Below, one piece after another: positions 44,359-53,467 of a DNA stretch of 64,000 nt. The position numbers were made by a program, and so were the translations under genes. Each line of letters opens with the position of its first letter. Position 1 is the stretch's first letter. The notes beneath the pieces were generated by a model. The model ran no database searches. It was given only the letters and a program-made list of their open reading frames with translations, and was not told the origin of the DNA. The stretch is taken from positions 1 to 64,000 of the forward strand of contig JAKEET010000070.1 of NCBI GenBank assembly GCA_022616435.1. The letters are read 5' to 3'. Origin of the DNA: Gemmataceae bacterium. Its GTDB lineage: Bacteria > Planctomycetota > Planctomycetia > Gemmatales > Gemmataceae.

Positions 44359-45996
44359 ATGGGTCGCTTGAGTCTCACAGCGTTGCTGCTGTTTGTTCCA
44401 CTCTGTCCGGGGCAAGACGTCACCCCTTTTCCCATCGTCTTCCGCGACGTCACCAAACCCGCCGGCGTCTATGACGACCTCGCCGGCATCATGGGCCACG
44501 GCGGCGCCTGGGGCGACATCGACGGCGACGGCTTCATCGATCTCTTCGTCGGCGGCTTCTGCGATCGGCCCAACTCCGAGTACAAGCCGGCCGCGGGCCC
44601 GGTGCCGAGCCGGCTGTACCGCAATCAGGGCAACGGCAAGTTCACGCTCGTGAAGGATACGCCGGCCTCGTTCTTTGGCCGGATCAGCGGGGCCGTGTTC
44701 GCCGACCTCGACAACAACGGCACGCTGGAGCTGTACTCGGCCAACAACGCCAAGGGCAAATCGAAGCAAACGTCGGAGCCGCAGCGCACGGCCCAGATGC
44801 GATTCTCCAACCTGTTCCGCAACGACAAGGGCGTGTTCGTCGACATCACGAAGCAATCCGGCGCTTGCCCGGAGAGCCTGTTCACAGCCCGCAACATCGG
44901 CGTGTTCGACTACGACGGCGACGGTTTGCTCGATCTGTACGTCGTGGAAGATCGCTTCACCAAGAAGCCGCGCTCGGCCCTGTTTCGCAACAAGGGGAAC
45001 CTGCAATTCGAGGACGTGACCAAGGCTGTCGGCCTGCCCGACGACGTGTTCGGCCTGGGATTGGCGGTCGCGGACCTCAACGGCGATGGCCGGCCCGACT
45101 TCTTTGTGCCGCACAGCAACCGAATGTTCCTGAGTCAGAAGAAGACTCCCGAAGTCGCGGCGACCTCGGGAGTCTCCTACCGCGAGGCGGTCGAGCTTCA
45201 CAACATGCTGCAATGGAAGCTCACGAACCGCGAGGAATGGCCGTGCGGGGCGGCGTTCGGCGACCTCAACCGCGATGGGCTGCTCGACCTGGTCGTGACC
45301 ATCCACTACAACCAGGCGCGCAACCGCGTGTTCATCAACGAAGGCCTCAAGGACGGCATTCCACAGTTTCGTGACGTGACCAACGAAGTTGGTCTCGGCG
45401 ACACCGTTCCGATCAAGTGCCCGCACGTCGAGATCCAGGATTTCGACAACGACGGCTGGCCGGACATCTACACCAGCGCCGCCTGGATGGACGAGCAAGG
45501 CAACATCACGCCGCTCGTCTACCGCAACTTGGGAGCGAAGGACGCCCTGCCCCGTTTCGCCCCGCCGCGGAAAATCGAAGGCCCGATGGTCTATTACCCC
45601 GCCGGACCGAGCGGCGATTACGACAACGACGGTAGGCTGGACATCTTCCTGATCAACTGGTTCCAGGGCAACCACTGCCGGCTCTTGCACAACGAGAGCG
45701 CCAAGAAGAACTGGCTGCAAGTGCAGGTTGTCGGCAAGAAGATGAACCGGATGGGGATCTGCACGCAGATCAAGGTGCTCGCGGCCGGGACGAAGGAATT
45801 GCTCGGATTCCAGGAGATCACGACGGGATACGGCTACGCGAGCGGGCAGCCGGCGCTTGGCCATTTTGGGTTGGCGGAACATGCGAAGGTCGATGTGGAG
45901 CTGCGCTTTCCGGATGGTTGGAAGATGATCAAATCGGATGTCGCGGTGAATCGGCGGTTGGTCGTGAATGAGCTGACGGCGAAAGGCACCGAGTAA
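44359..45996 (+). CDS. Secreted FG-GAP/VCBS-repeat protein with ASPIC/UnbV C-terminus (CRTAC-like)
   Basis: A 545-residue exported protein. Signal peptide SLTALLLFVPLCPG is followed by propeller-type FG-GAP repeats with Ca-binding DxDxDG loops: WGDIDGDGFIDLFVGG, FDYDGDGLLDLYVVED, VADLNGDGRPDFF, FGDLNRDGLLDLV, DFDNDGWPDIY and DYDNDGRLDIF. The C-terminal 110 residues match the ASPIC/UnbV domain (NWLQVQVVGKKMNRMG, GYASGQPALGHFGL). Such proteins are widespread and secreted in planctomycetes; they probably bind calcium and another macromolecule. GGAGG at 44348-44352 decides the start at 44359. Confidence 0.88.
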   Translation: MGRLSLTALLLFVPLCPGQDVTPFPIVFRDVTKPAGVYDDLAGIMGHGGAWGDIDGDGFIDLFVGGFCDRPNSEYKPAAGPVPSRLYRNQGNGKFTLVKDTPASFFGRISGAVFADLDNNGTLELYSANNAKGKSKQTSEPQRTAQMRFSNLFRNDKGVFVDITKQSGACPESLFTARNIGVFDYDGDGLLDLYVVEDRFTKKPRSALFRNKGNLQFEDVTKAVGLPDDVFGLGLAVADLNGDGRPDFFVPHSNRMFLSQKKTPEVAATSGVSYREAVELHNMLQWKLTNREEWPCGAAFGDLNRDGLLDLVVTIHYNQARNRVFINEGLKDGIPQFRDVTNEVGLGDTVPIKCPHVEIQDFDNDGWPDIYTSAAWMDEQGNITPLVYRNLGAKDALPRFAPPRKIEGPMVYYPAGPSGDYDNDGRLDIFLINWFQGNHCRLLHNESAKKNWLQVQVVGKKMNRMGICTQIKVLAAGTKELLGFQEITTGYGYASGQPALGHFGLAEHAKVDVELRFPDGWKMIKSDVAVNRRLVVNELTAKGTE

Positions 45997-46005
45997 GGGT
46001 GACGT

Positions 46006-47388
46006 TCACAGCAGCTTCGTCAAATCCCACTCCCACCAGCTCCGGAACAGCACCACCAGAGCGATCAGGCCGAGCGCCAAGCCCCATTTCACCCACCCCA
46101 GCCGGCGCTGGAACGTCGGCTCCAGCCGCGGATCGGCTTCCATGCGGCGGATGAAGTCGATGCGGTCGGCGATCGTCGAGTGCTGCCACCACGACAGGAA
46201 GCCGGGGCGCTCGCGAGGGATGCCGTTGAGGTCGGCGACCTTTTCCAGGGCGCTGACGAACGCGGCCGGCGACGTGGTCTTGGCGCCGAAGATGTCCGCC
46301 TGGCGTTCGCAGCGCCGCGACAGCCAGCCGAACACCACCAGGATGTAGGCCGCGACGATGCCCAGGATCGCCCACACGGCGATGGTGTGCCACGTGGCGA
46401 CGCCGACCAGCGAGCCCAGCCATTCGGGAATGTCGGCGTGCTCGAACCACCAGTTGCCGGCGCTCCACAAGCCGCCGAGCAGCATCAAGCTGGTCAGCAC
46501 GAACACCATGTAGAAGAACATGTGATGGTGCTTCATGTGGCCGACTTCGTGGCCGAAGACCGCTTCGATCTCGTCCTCGTTCAAGTCTTCGAGGAGGCGG
46601 TCGGTGACGACGACGTAGCGCAGCCACGGCAGGACGCCGGTGACCATGGCGTTGGCGACGCCGTTGCGAGTGTTCCACACCAGGACGTCGGTGACGCGGA
46701 AGCGGAGCCGCGCCGCGGTGGCCATGAGGCGCTGCCGGAGCGGGCCGTCGGGCAACGGCTGCAAGCCGAGGAACAACCGCAGGAAGTACGGGATCACGAT
46801 CAGGGCGACGGCGAGCATGCCGATGCTAAGCAGCAGCTCCGGGATGAGAATCACCAGCGACTGCTGGACGACGAGGACCAGCATGAGCGGCAGGACAAAC
46901 AGGAAATTGTGCCGGGCCTGCATGCCGAGGAACGCGAGCCGGCCGACGAACAGGGTGCGCTCGGGGTAGTGGGCGATCTCGAAGTTCAAACGCTCGACGT
47001 CATATTGCCGCAGCCAGCTCAGCATCAGACCGGCGAGGACCGGCGTCAGCACCACGACCTTGAAGCCCGGAACGCGCCATGCCTCTTCCATTTGATGAAT
47101 GGTCGCGCCCCAGCCAAAGACGTACAAGGCGATGAGGAAGAAGCCGATGAGACACCAGCCGTGCCAGCGTTTCCAGCGGAAATACAGCCGCATGACGCCG
47201 GCCCGCTCATCCGGAGCGCGGCGCAGGGCCCGGCACGCCAGCCGCCCGAACAGGTCCGTCGCCAGCCACAGGAGCGCGATGCCCGACCAGACGATCAACC
47301 AGCTGGCGGCCGGCTCGCAGCCGAGCGGATTGGGCCAGGCGTTGTGCAGCGTCACCAGAAACAGCAGCAAGACGAGAAGAAAAGCCAT
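46006..47388 (-). CDS. M48-family membrane zinc metalloprotease (CAAX/HtpX-like)
   Basis: A 460-residue integral membrane protein with about six helices (FLLVLLLFLVTLHNAW near the N-terminus, a pair before and a pair after the active site, a C-terminal helix). The zinc site is GHEVGHMKHHH near residue 277 (HExxH), with a downstream Glu in RRCERQADIFGA as third ligand. M48 proteases such as HtpX or Ste24 cleave membrane or prenylated proteins. It is convergent with the CRTAC gene (9-base gap) and separated from the next operon by a 185-base gap. The start at 47388 is the Met before the first helix; the longer frame upstream is not hydrophobic. Confidence 0.87.
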   Translation of the reverse strand: MAFLLVLLLFLVTLHNAWPNPLGCEPAASWLIVWSGIALLWLATDLFGRLACRALRRAPDERAGVMRLYFRWKRWHGWCLIGFFLIALYVFGWGATIHQMEEAWRVPGFKVVVLTPVLAGLMLSWLRQYDVERLNFEIAHYPERTLFVGRLAFLGMQARHNFLFVLPLMLVLVVQQSLVILIPELLLSIGMLAVALIVIPYFLRLFLGLQPLPDGPLRQRLMATAARLRFRVTDVLVWNTRNGVANAMVTGVLPWLRYVVVTDRLLEDLNEDEIEAVFGHEVGHMKHHHMFFYMVFVLTSLMLLGGLWSAGNWWFEHADIPEWLGSLVGVATWHTIAVWAILGIVAAYILVVFGWLSRRCERQADIFGAKTTSPAAFVSALEKVADLNGIPRERPGFLSWWQHSTIADRIDFIRRMEADPRLEPTFQRRLGWVKWGLALGLIALVVLFRSWWEWDLTKLL

Positions 47389-47573
47389 GGCGGGCAACGT
47401 CCTCGGCCGGAGTTCCGACCTGCAATTGTACGTCATGGAACGAATGGCGCGAAGCCCTGTGCTGGAAGGTGAGTCGTGAGTGGTGGAGGATGCCGAGCCC
47501 TTTCCTCTTGCTATCGGCGCTCGATCCGTTAGGCTGGCAGTCATCCACTCCAACGACCCCGAGGAGACTTGCC

Positions 47574-48581
47574 GTGCGCCGCTTGATCATCCTGGCCGCC
47601 TTGGTCGTTGCGCTGCTGCCTGCCATGGCGAGCGCCCAGAGCCCGCGGCAAAAACTCTACGTCACCAACAGCGCGGGCAACGACGTCACGGTGGTCGACG
47701 TCGCCACCAACAAGGTCCTGTCCACCATCGAGGTCGGGCCGCATCCGCACGGCATCGCCGCGCCGGCGGCGCAGGACCTGGTGCTGATCACCATCGAAGG
47801 CGGTAAACAGGGCGAGCTGGTCTACCTCGATCCCCTCACGGACAAGATCCTGAAGCGCATCACGATCGGCCCGGCGCCGAATCAACTCGCGGTCACGCCC
47901 GACGGAAAATGGGCCTACATCCCGGTCAACGACGGCCATTACGAAGTCGTCGATGTGCCCGCCGGCAAGATCGTCGAGCGCATCTTCACCGGCGGCCGGC
48001 CGCACAACACGCTGTGCTCGCACGACGGCCGGCGCATGTACCTGGCGCCGATGGGGACGCCGAAGAAGGTGTCGATCGCCGACGTGTCCACCCACAAGAT
48101 CATCGCCGAGGTGCCGTTCAGCAACGTGGTCCGGCCCATCGCCGTCACCAAGGATGAACAGCGCCTGTTCGCCGAGGTCGACAACCTGGTGGGCATCGAA
48201 ATGGCGGACGTGCCGTCGCGGAAAATGGTTCACCGGGCGCCCGCGATCCTTGCCGACAAGCACAAGAAGGTCGGCAGCCGCAGCCACGGCCTGGCGATTC
48301 GCCCCGACGAGAAGGAAATCTGGGAATGCGACGTCGAGCATATGGAAGTGCATGTATTCGACATCACCGGCAAAGCGCCCAAGCAGATCGCCACGATTCC
48401 AATGGGCGGCCGCGTCTACTGGCTGACGTTCAGCCCCGACGGCAAGATGGCGTACGTGTCGGTGCGCAGCCGCAACGAAACCGCCGTGGTCGATACACTG
48501 TCGAAGAAGATCGTGGCACGCATCCCGGCGGGGAAGGAGCCGAAACGCCTGCTGGTGGTGACGTTGCCGGACGGCAAATGA
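47574..48581 (+). CDS. Secreted YVTN-type beta-propeller protein
   Basis: A 335-residue exported protein with signal peptide ILAALVVALLPAMASA and seven-bladed YVTN-propeller repeats: KLYVTNSAGNDVTVVD (first), followed by VLSTIEVGPHPHGIA, QLAVTPDGKWAYIPV, RIFTGGRPHNTL, and TFSPDGKMAYVSV near the end. YVTN proteins commonly accompany cytochromes or copper enzymes. The start is GTG at 47574, supported by GAGGAG at 47561-47566. It is first in an operon; the cytochrome gene begins four bases after its stop. Confidence 0.87.
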   Translation: MRRLIILAALVVALLPAMASAQSPRQKLYVTNSAGNDVTVVDVATNKVLSTIEVGPHPHGIAAPAAQDLVLITIEGGKQGELVYLDPLTDKILKRITIGPAPNQLAVTPDGKWAYIPVNDGHYEVVDVPAGKIVERIFTGGRPHNTLCSHDGRRMYLAPMGTPKKVSIADVSTHKIIAEVPFSNVVRPIAVTKDEQRLFAEVDNLVGIEMADVPSRKMVHRAPAILADKHKKVGSRSHGLAIRPDEKEIWECDVEHMEVHVFDITGKAPKQIATIPMGGRVYWLTFSPDGKMAYVSVRSRNETAVVDTLSKKIVARIPAGKEPKRLLVVTLPDGK

Positions 48582-48585
48582 AGCA

Positions 48586-50427
48586 ATGTGGAATCTTCCC
48601 ATGTTCCGACGCATCGTCTTGTTGGCGCCGTTGTTGACATTGTGCCTCTTGTGCCAATGCCAGAAGCCGAGCGTCGCCGACGTTCCCACACCCGGGAGTA
48701 CGGATCGGAGCCCGATCGATGTCGCGCTGCTGGAAGACGGCCGCCGCGCCGTGGTGGTCCATCACACCGCCGATTCGGTCGCGTTGGTGGACCTCCAAAC
48801 CGGGAAGGTCCTCGACGAGGCGCGCACCGGCCGCAAGCCGGCCGCCGTGGCGGTGCATCCGGACGGCAAGCGTCTCGCCGTCAGCAATCATTGGTCGCAC
48901 GACGTGCATTTCTTCGCTGTCGAGGGAAACAAGCTGGTTCGGCAAGCGGTCGCGCCGGTCGGGCCGCTGCCGCGCGGCTTGCTGTATTCGAACACTGGCG
49001 ACCGGCTGTTCGTGGCCGTCGCGGGCGCGGATGAAGTAGTGGCAATCGACCCGGCGACTCACAAGGTGACGCGGCGCTGGCCGGCGCCGCGCGAGCCACG
49101 GGAGCTGGCGCTGTCGGCCGACGGCCGCTGGCTGGCCGCGGCATCGAGCCGGTCCGGTCATGTCCGCGTCTGGAACACGGCGACCGGCGAATTGCACTGG
49201 GAACGGCAGATCGTGGACGCGTTCAACCTGCGCGGCCTGGCCTTTACCGCGGATGGGGATCACGTCATCTGCGCCCACGTGGTGCGCCGCGATCTGCCGG
49301 TGACCAAGGGCCACATCGAAGAAGGCTGGATCATCGACAGCCGGCTCACGCGCTTGCCGCTCAAGGCGAATGTGACGCCGCCGTACTTGCAGATCGCCCT
49401 CGATGTTCGCGGCGAAGCGATGGGCGACCCGCACGGGCTGGCGCTCAGTCCGGACGGCAAGCTGCTCGCCGTGACCGGCTCCGGATCGCATGAGCTGATC
49501 CTCATGCACACGGAGAACCTCCCCTGGAACACCGACCCCGGCGACTTCATCGACGGCCGGCTGCTTGACGGCAAGCAGCATCGCCGCGTCGCGCTGGGGG
49601 GCCGGCCCTTGGCCGCGAAGTTCGCGAAGGACCGGATCGTCATCGCCAATTACCTGTCCGACGCGCTGCAGATCGTCGATCCAGGCGCGGGAAAACTGGA
49701 GCGAACCGTCGCGCTGAGTGAGGTGAGGAAGCCGACGCTGGCGCGGCACGGCGAGGCGATCTTCTACGACGCCAAGCGCTCGCACAATCAATGGTTCAGC
49801 TGTCACACCTGCCACACCGACGGCCACACCAGCGGCCAGAACTTCGACACGCTCAACGACGATTCGTTCGGCACCACGAAGCTGACGCCGACCTTGCGCA
49901 ACGTCGCCAGGACGGGACCCTGGACCTGGCATGGCTGGCAAAAGGACCTCGGCGCGTCGGTCGCCAAATCGTTCACCGACACCATGTACGGTCCCCCCGG
50001 CGCCAAGGAGGATGTGCGGGCGGTGGTCGCGTTCCTGGAGACGCTGGAGCATCCGCCGCTGCCGACGCGGGACGTGCCGAAGCGGGACGTGCCGAAGCGG
50101 GACGTGCCGAAGCGGGCCGATCGGGCGATTGCCCGCGGCGCGGCGCTGTTCAGCGAGAAGGCCCGCTGCGCCCGCTGTCATCGGCCGCCGTTCTATACCG
50201 TCCCGGGCGCCTACGATGTCAAACTCGACAGCGGCGGCAGTCCTCATGACGGCTTCAATCCACCGTCGCTGAACGGTCTGTCGGACCGGGGACCATACCT
50301 CCACGACGGCCGGGCGAAAACGCTGGAAGAGGTGCTGCGGACCTGGCACACGCCGCGGCACGTGGGCGGGGCGGCGTTGACGGAGGACGAGGAACGCGAT
50401 CTGCTGGCGTTCTTGCGATCATTATGA
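48586..50427 (+). CDS. Di-haem c-type cytochrome / beta-propeller protein
   Basis: A 613-residue exported protein. A signal sequence (LLAPLLTLCLLCQC; lipidation at a Cys is possible but the box is not ideal) is followed by a propeller of YVTN/WD type over about residues 40-370 and then a cytochrome part with CHTCH near 405 and CARCH near 528. Two CxxCH sites suggest two haems as in MauG/CCP-like proteins. Before the second haem is a tandem of VPKRD units encoded by a perfect 15-base triple repeat (50071-50115). It probably transfers electrons in the periplasm, maybe to the partner propeller. The Met at 48601 is an alternative start. Its stop overlaps the IDH start (ATGA). Confidence 0.85.
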   Translation: MWNLPMFRRIVLLAPLLTLCLLCQCQKPSVADVPTPGSTDRSPIDVALLEDGRRAVVVHHTADSVALVDLQTGKVLDEARTGRKPAAVAVHPDGKRLAVSNHWSHDVHFFAVEGNKLVRQAVAPVGPLPRGLLYSNTGDRLFVAVAGADEVVAIDPATHKVTRRWPAPREPRELALSADGRWLAAASSRSGHVRVWNTATGELHWERQIVDAFNLRGLAFTADGDHVICAHVVRRDLPVTKGHIEEGWIIDSRLTRLPLKANVTPPYLQIALDVRGEAMGDPHGLALSPDGKLLAVTGSGSHELILMHTENLPWNTDPGDFIDGRLLDGKQHRRVALGGRPLAAKFAKDRIVIANYLSDALQIVDPGAGKLERTVALSEVRKPTLARHGEAIFYDAKRSHNQWFSCHTCHTDGHTSGQNFDTLNDDSFGTTKLTPTLRNVARTGPWTWHGWQKDLGASVAKSFTDTMYGPPGAKEDVRAVVAFLETLEHPPLPTRDVPKRDVPKRDVPKRADRAIARGAALFSEKARCARCHRPPFYTVPGAYDVKLDSGGSPHDGFNPPSLNGLSDRGPYLHDGRAKTLEEVLRTWHTPRHVGGAALTEDEERDLLAFLRSL

Positions 50428-51419
50428 CCCCCGTTGTCATGATCCCCGGCGACGGCATTGGCCCCGAGGTGATGGCCGCGACGCGGCACATCCTCGCGGC
50501 GGCCGGGGCGCGCGTCCATTGGATCGAGGCGGTGGCCGGGCTGGCGGCCATGGAACAGCACGGCGAACCATTGCCGGACGCGACGCTCGACCTGATCCGC
50601 AAGCACCGCGTCGCCCTCAAGGGTCCGTGCACCACGCCGATCGGCAAGGGCTTTCGGTCCATCAACGTTCGCCTGCGCAAGGACCTCCAGCTCTACGCCA
50701 GCGTGCGGCCGGTGCAGTCGCTGCCTGGGATCAAGGTGCCGTATCAAAATGTCAGCCTGATCGTCGTCCGCGAAAACACGGAGGGTTTGTACGCCGGCCT
50801 GGAACATTACGTGGTGCCGGGCGTGGTGGAAAGCCTGCGGCTGGTGACCCGCGAGGCGGCCGAGCGCATCGTCCGCTACGCCTTCGAGCTGGGCCGCAAC
50901 CAGGGCCGGCGCAAGATCACCGTCGTTCACAAGGCCGACGTGCTGCCGATGAGCGACGGCATGTTCCTGGCCGCGGCCCAGCGCGTGGCCGACGATTACC
51001 CGTTTCTGGAATTCGAAGAGTTGCCGATCGACCGCGTCGCCCTGGAGCTGGCGCTGGAGCCGGCGCGGTTCGACGTGCTGGTGATGGAGAACCTGTTCGG
51101 CGACGTGATGAGTGACTTGTGCGCGGGCCTCGTGGGTGGGTTGGGCTTGGTGCCGGGGGCCAACATCGGCGCCCGTTACGCGCTCTTCGAAGCGGTGCAC
51201 GGCAGCGCCCCCGACATCGCCGGCAAGGGCCTGGCCAACCCGATCGCCCTGGTCCGCTCGGCAGCGATGATGCTCGAGTACATTGGCCAGCGCGAGCCGG
51301 CGCGGCGGATCGAAGCGTCCGTCCGCGCGACGTTGCAGGCCGGCCAAGGGCTGACGCGGGATCTCGGCGGCGACGGCAACACCACGACAATCACCGAACG
51401 GCTGATCGCGAACCTGTGA
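50424..51419 (+). CDS. NAD-type isocitrate dehydrogenase family protein, putative catalytic subunit
   Basis: A 331-residue member of the isocitrate/isopropylmalate dehydrogenase family. Motifs: GDGIGPEV at the N-terminus, SINVRLRKDLQLYASVRP (substrate Ser and Arg residues), VVRENTEGLYAGLEH (Arg and Tyr), TVVHKADVLPMSDG (catalytic Lys), NLFGDVMSDL (metal Asps) and FEAVHGSAPDIAGKGLANP for NAD binding. It oxidises isocitrate to 2-oxoglutarate and CO2, or a related 2-hydroxyacid. Length and HGSAPDIAGK suit the short NAD-dependent mitochondrial IDH3-like class. It starts within the stop of the cytochrome gene and is followed 9 bases later by a divergent paralogue of the same length, so the two may make a heteromer. 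Confidence 0.88.
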   Translation: MTPVVMIPGDGIGPEVMAATRHILAAAGARVHWIEAVAGLAAMEQHGEPLPDATLDLIRKHRVALKGPCTTPIGKGFRSINVRLRKDLQLYASVRPVQSLPGIKVPYQNVSLIVVRENTEGLYAGLEHYVVPGVVESLRLVTREAAERIVRYAFELGRNQGRRKITVVHKADVLPMSDGMFLAAAQRVADDYPFLEFEELPIDRVALELALEPARFDVLVMENLFGDVMSDLCAGLVGGLGLVPGANIGARYALFEAVHGSAPDIAGKGLANPIALVRSAAMMLEYIGQREPARRIEASVRATLQAGQGLTRDLGGDGNTTTITERLIANL

Positions 51420-51428
51420 AGACGTATC

Positions 51429-52424
51429 ATGTTGCGAGTTCCTCTCATCCACGGCGGCGGCATCGGGCATGACATCGTCCCGGCCGTGAAAGGCATCATC
51501 GCCGCAGCCGGCGTCGCCATCGCCTGGGATGAGCATCTCGCCGGCGGCGAGGCCGCGGCGCAGGGCCATGAGCCCCTCCCCAGAGCGATGCTCGATGCCG
51601 TCCGGCAAGCAGGCCTCGCTCTGAAGACCAAACTGCAGCTGGCGCCGCGCGACGCGCGCGTCAACTACAACATCCTCCTGCGCCGCGAGCTGGACCTGTT
51701 CGCGTCGGTGCGGCCCCTGAAGAACTTGCAGGGTTTGCCGGCGCGGTTTCAGAATGTCGACATGCTCGTCGTCCGCGAGCTGACCGAAGACCTCTATGCC
51801 TCCATCGAGCACGAAATCGTTCCGGGCGTGGTGCAGAGCATCAAGGTGGTGACCGAAACCGCCAGCCGGCGCTTCTTCCGCTTTGCGTTCGATTGGGCCC
51901 GCGCTCATGGCCGGCGGAGCGTCCATTGCGTTCACAAGGCGAACATCCTGAAGCTGGCCGACGGCTTGTTCCTGGAAGCGTTTCGCGGCGTCGCCAAGGA
52001 CTACCCTGACCTGCAGCCGAAGGAAATCATCGTGGATAACTGTTGCATGCAGATGGTGTCCAGGCCGCAGCAGTTCGACGTGCTGGCCATGGGCAACCTG
52101 TACGGCGACATCGTCAGCGACCTGGGGGCGGGACTGGTCGGCGGCATCAGCGCCACCCACGGCATCAACGTCGGCGCGGGGGTGAAGATTTTTGAGTCGT
52201 TCCACGGCGGCAGCCGGGAGAGCATCGGCGTCAACCGGGCCAATCCGCTGCCGTTGCTGCTGCCGGCCATCGATTTGCTGAACGCGCTAGGCCACCAGGC
52301 CGCGGCGGAGCGGATTCATGGGGCGGTGGAGCGGGTGCTAAGCCAGGGCCGCGTCCGGTCGCGCGATCTGGGGGGGGACGCGACGACGACCGAGTTCGCC
52401 GAGGCGATTAGCGCGGCGCTCTGA
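51429..52424 (+). CDS. Isocitrate dehydrogenase paralogue, putative regulatory subunit
   Basis: Also 331 residues and clearly related to the preceding protein, but several cofactor and substrate positions differ. The N-terminal loop is HGGGIGHDI instead of GDGIGPE. Substrate motif is YNILLRRELDLFASVRP (the Ser is lost), while RELTEDLYASIEH and VHKANILKLADGLF keep the Arg, Tyr and Lys. Metal Asps are retained (NLYGDIVSDLGAGL). The NAD-binding HGSAPDIAGK is replaced by HGGSRESIGVNRANP. This pattern recalls the beta/gamma subunits of eukaryotic IDH3, which regulate the alpha subunit. Regulatory role is inference. The stop codon is also the start of the repeat element copy B. Confidence 0.72.
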   Translation: MLRVPLIHGGGIGHDIVPAVKGIIAAAGVAIAWDEHLAGGEAAAQGHEPLPRAMLDAVRQAGLALKTKLQLAPRDARVNYNILLRRELDLFASVRPLKNLQGLPARFQNVDMLVVRELTEDLYASIEHEIVPGVVQSIKVVTETASRRFFRFAFDWARAHGRRSVHCVHKANILKLADGLFLEAFRGVAKDYPDLQPKEIIVDNCCMQMVSRPQQFDVLAMGNLYGDIVSDLGAGLVGGISATHGINVGAGVKIFESFHGGSRESIGVNRANPLPLLLPAIDLLNALGHQAAAERIHGAVERVLSQGRVRSRDLGGDATTTEFAEAISAAL

Positions 52425-52517
52425 GCGTGCGTGATTCCGCTGCACCAACCCGAAGCGTCAGCGAGGGATTTTCGCTTGCTCCCTCGCGGACGCTTCGGGT
52501 TGGTGCAGCGGAATCAC
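52423..52517. repeat. Dispersed palindromic element, copy B
   Basis: Inverted arms 52431-52468 and 52480-52517 match over 38 bases with one mismatch and an 11-base loop; the core is GATTCCGCTGCACCAACCCG. A short GAGCGTGC extension reaches back into the TGA stop of the IDH paralogue (52422-52424). It is the best preserved copy in the window. The rest of the gap to the next gene (52518-52670) shows a TTGACAC-like stretch but no supported promoter. Confidence 0.85.
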
Positions 52518-52670
52518 CCGCCTCGAGGGCGGTTCGGCGAAAAACCTTGGGCCTGTACCTTGACACTCTTTCCCGCCGCCAAGTAAACTCACAGTTGGCA
52601 CCGACAGCTTCCCTCCCCAATCCAAAAAGGCGGCGCCGGCAGGGCGCCGACCATCGGGAGATGCCTTCAC

Positions 52671-53432
52671 GTGAAAGCCTTGATCAGCGATATCCACAGC
52701 AACCTCGAAGCGCTGCAAGCTGTCCTGGCGGATATCGAGCAACACAACGTGACGGAAATCTATTGCCTGGGCGACATCATCGGCTACGGGCCCAATCCGC
52801 GCGAATGCATCGACCTGGTGCGGCAGTGCCGGCTGGTCCTCCTGGGCAACCACGACCAGGGCGCCATGTTCGACCCGGACGGCTTCAATCCTCCCGCCGA
52901 ACGGGCCATCTTCTGGACCCGCGCCCAGCTCGAATCCCCCGCCGACAGCCGCCAGAACAAGGAGGACCGCTGGGAGTTCCTGGCCGAGCGGCCGCGCGTG
53001 TTCAAGGAGAACGGGTTCCTGTACGTGCACGGCTCGGCCCGCAACCCGTTGAACGAGTACGTCTTCCCGGAGGACATCTACAACCAGCGCAAGATGGACC
53101 GCATCTTCGCCCTGGTCGAGAAGTACTGCTTCCAGGGACACACCCACGTCCCCGGCGTTTTCACCGAGAACCCGCAGGACGATCTCTATCAATTCCAGTC
53201 GCCCGAGGACCTCAACTACGAATTCAAGCTGGACGCGCGCAAGACGCTGGTCAACGTCGGCTCCGTGGGCCAGCCGCGCGACGGCGACTGGCGCGCGTGC
53301 TACGTGCTGCTCGACGACGATGCCCTCTACTACCGCCGCGTCGAGTACGACATCGAACGCACCATTCAAAAAATCCACGACATCCCGGAGCTGGACAACT
53401 TCCTGGGCGACCGCCTGCGCGACGGACGGTAA
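52671..53432 (+). CDS. Metallophosphoesterase (YfcE/PrpE-like)
   Basis: A 253-residue calcineurin-like phosphoesterase with an almost N-terminal active site: [17 protein letters not shown] (DxH), [20 protein letters not shown] (GDxxG-type), [10 protein letters not shown] (GNHD), LYVHGS and [12 protein letters not shown] (GHTH), together the full metal-binding set. These enzymes dephosphorylate phosphoproteins or small phosphodiesters in the cytoplasm. The start is GTG at 52671. Upstream GGGAG is about ten bases away. No partner gene is coupled; the next gene, yidC, lies past a repeat. Confidence 0.87.
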   Translation: MKALISDIHSNLEALQAVLADIEQHNVTEIYCLGDIIGYGPNPRECIDLVRQCRLVLLGNHDQGAMFDPDGFNPPAERAIFWTRAQLESPADSRQNKEDRWEFLAERPRVFKENGFLYVHGSARNPLNEYVFPEDIYNQRKMDRIFALVEKYCFQGHTHVPGVFTENPQDDLYQFQSPEDLNYEFKLDARKTLVNVGSVGQPRDGDWRACYVLLDDDALYYRRVEYDIERTIQKIHDIPELDNFLGDRLRDGR

Positions 53433-53467
53433 CCTGCAACTTTGGCACGGGCGCTGTATCCTAATAT

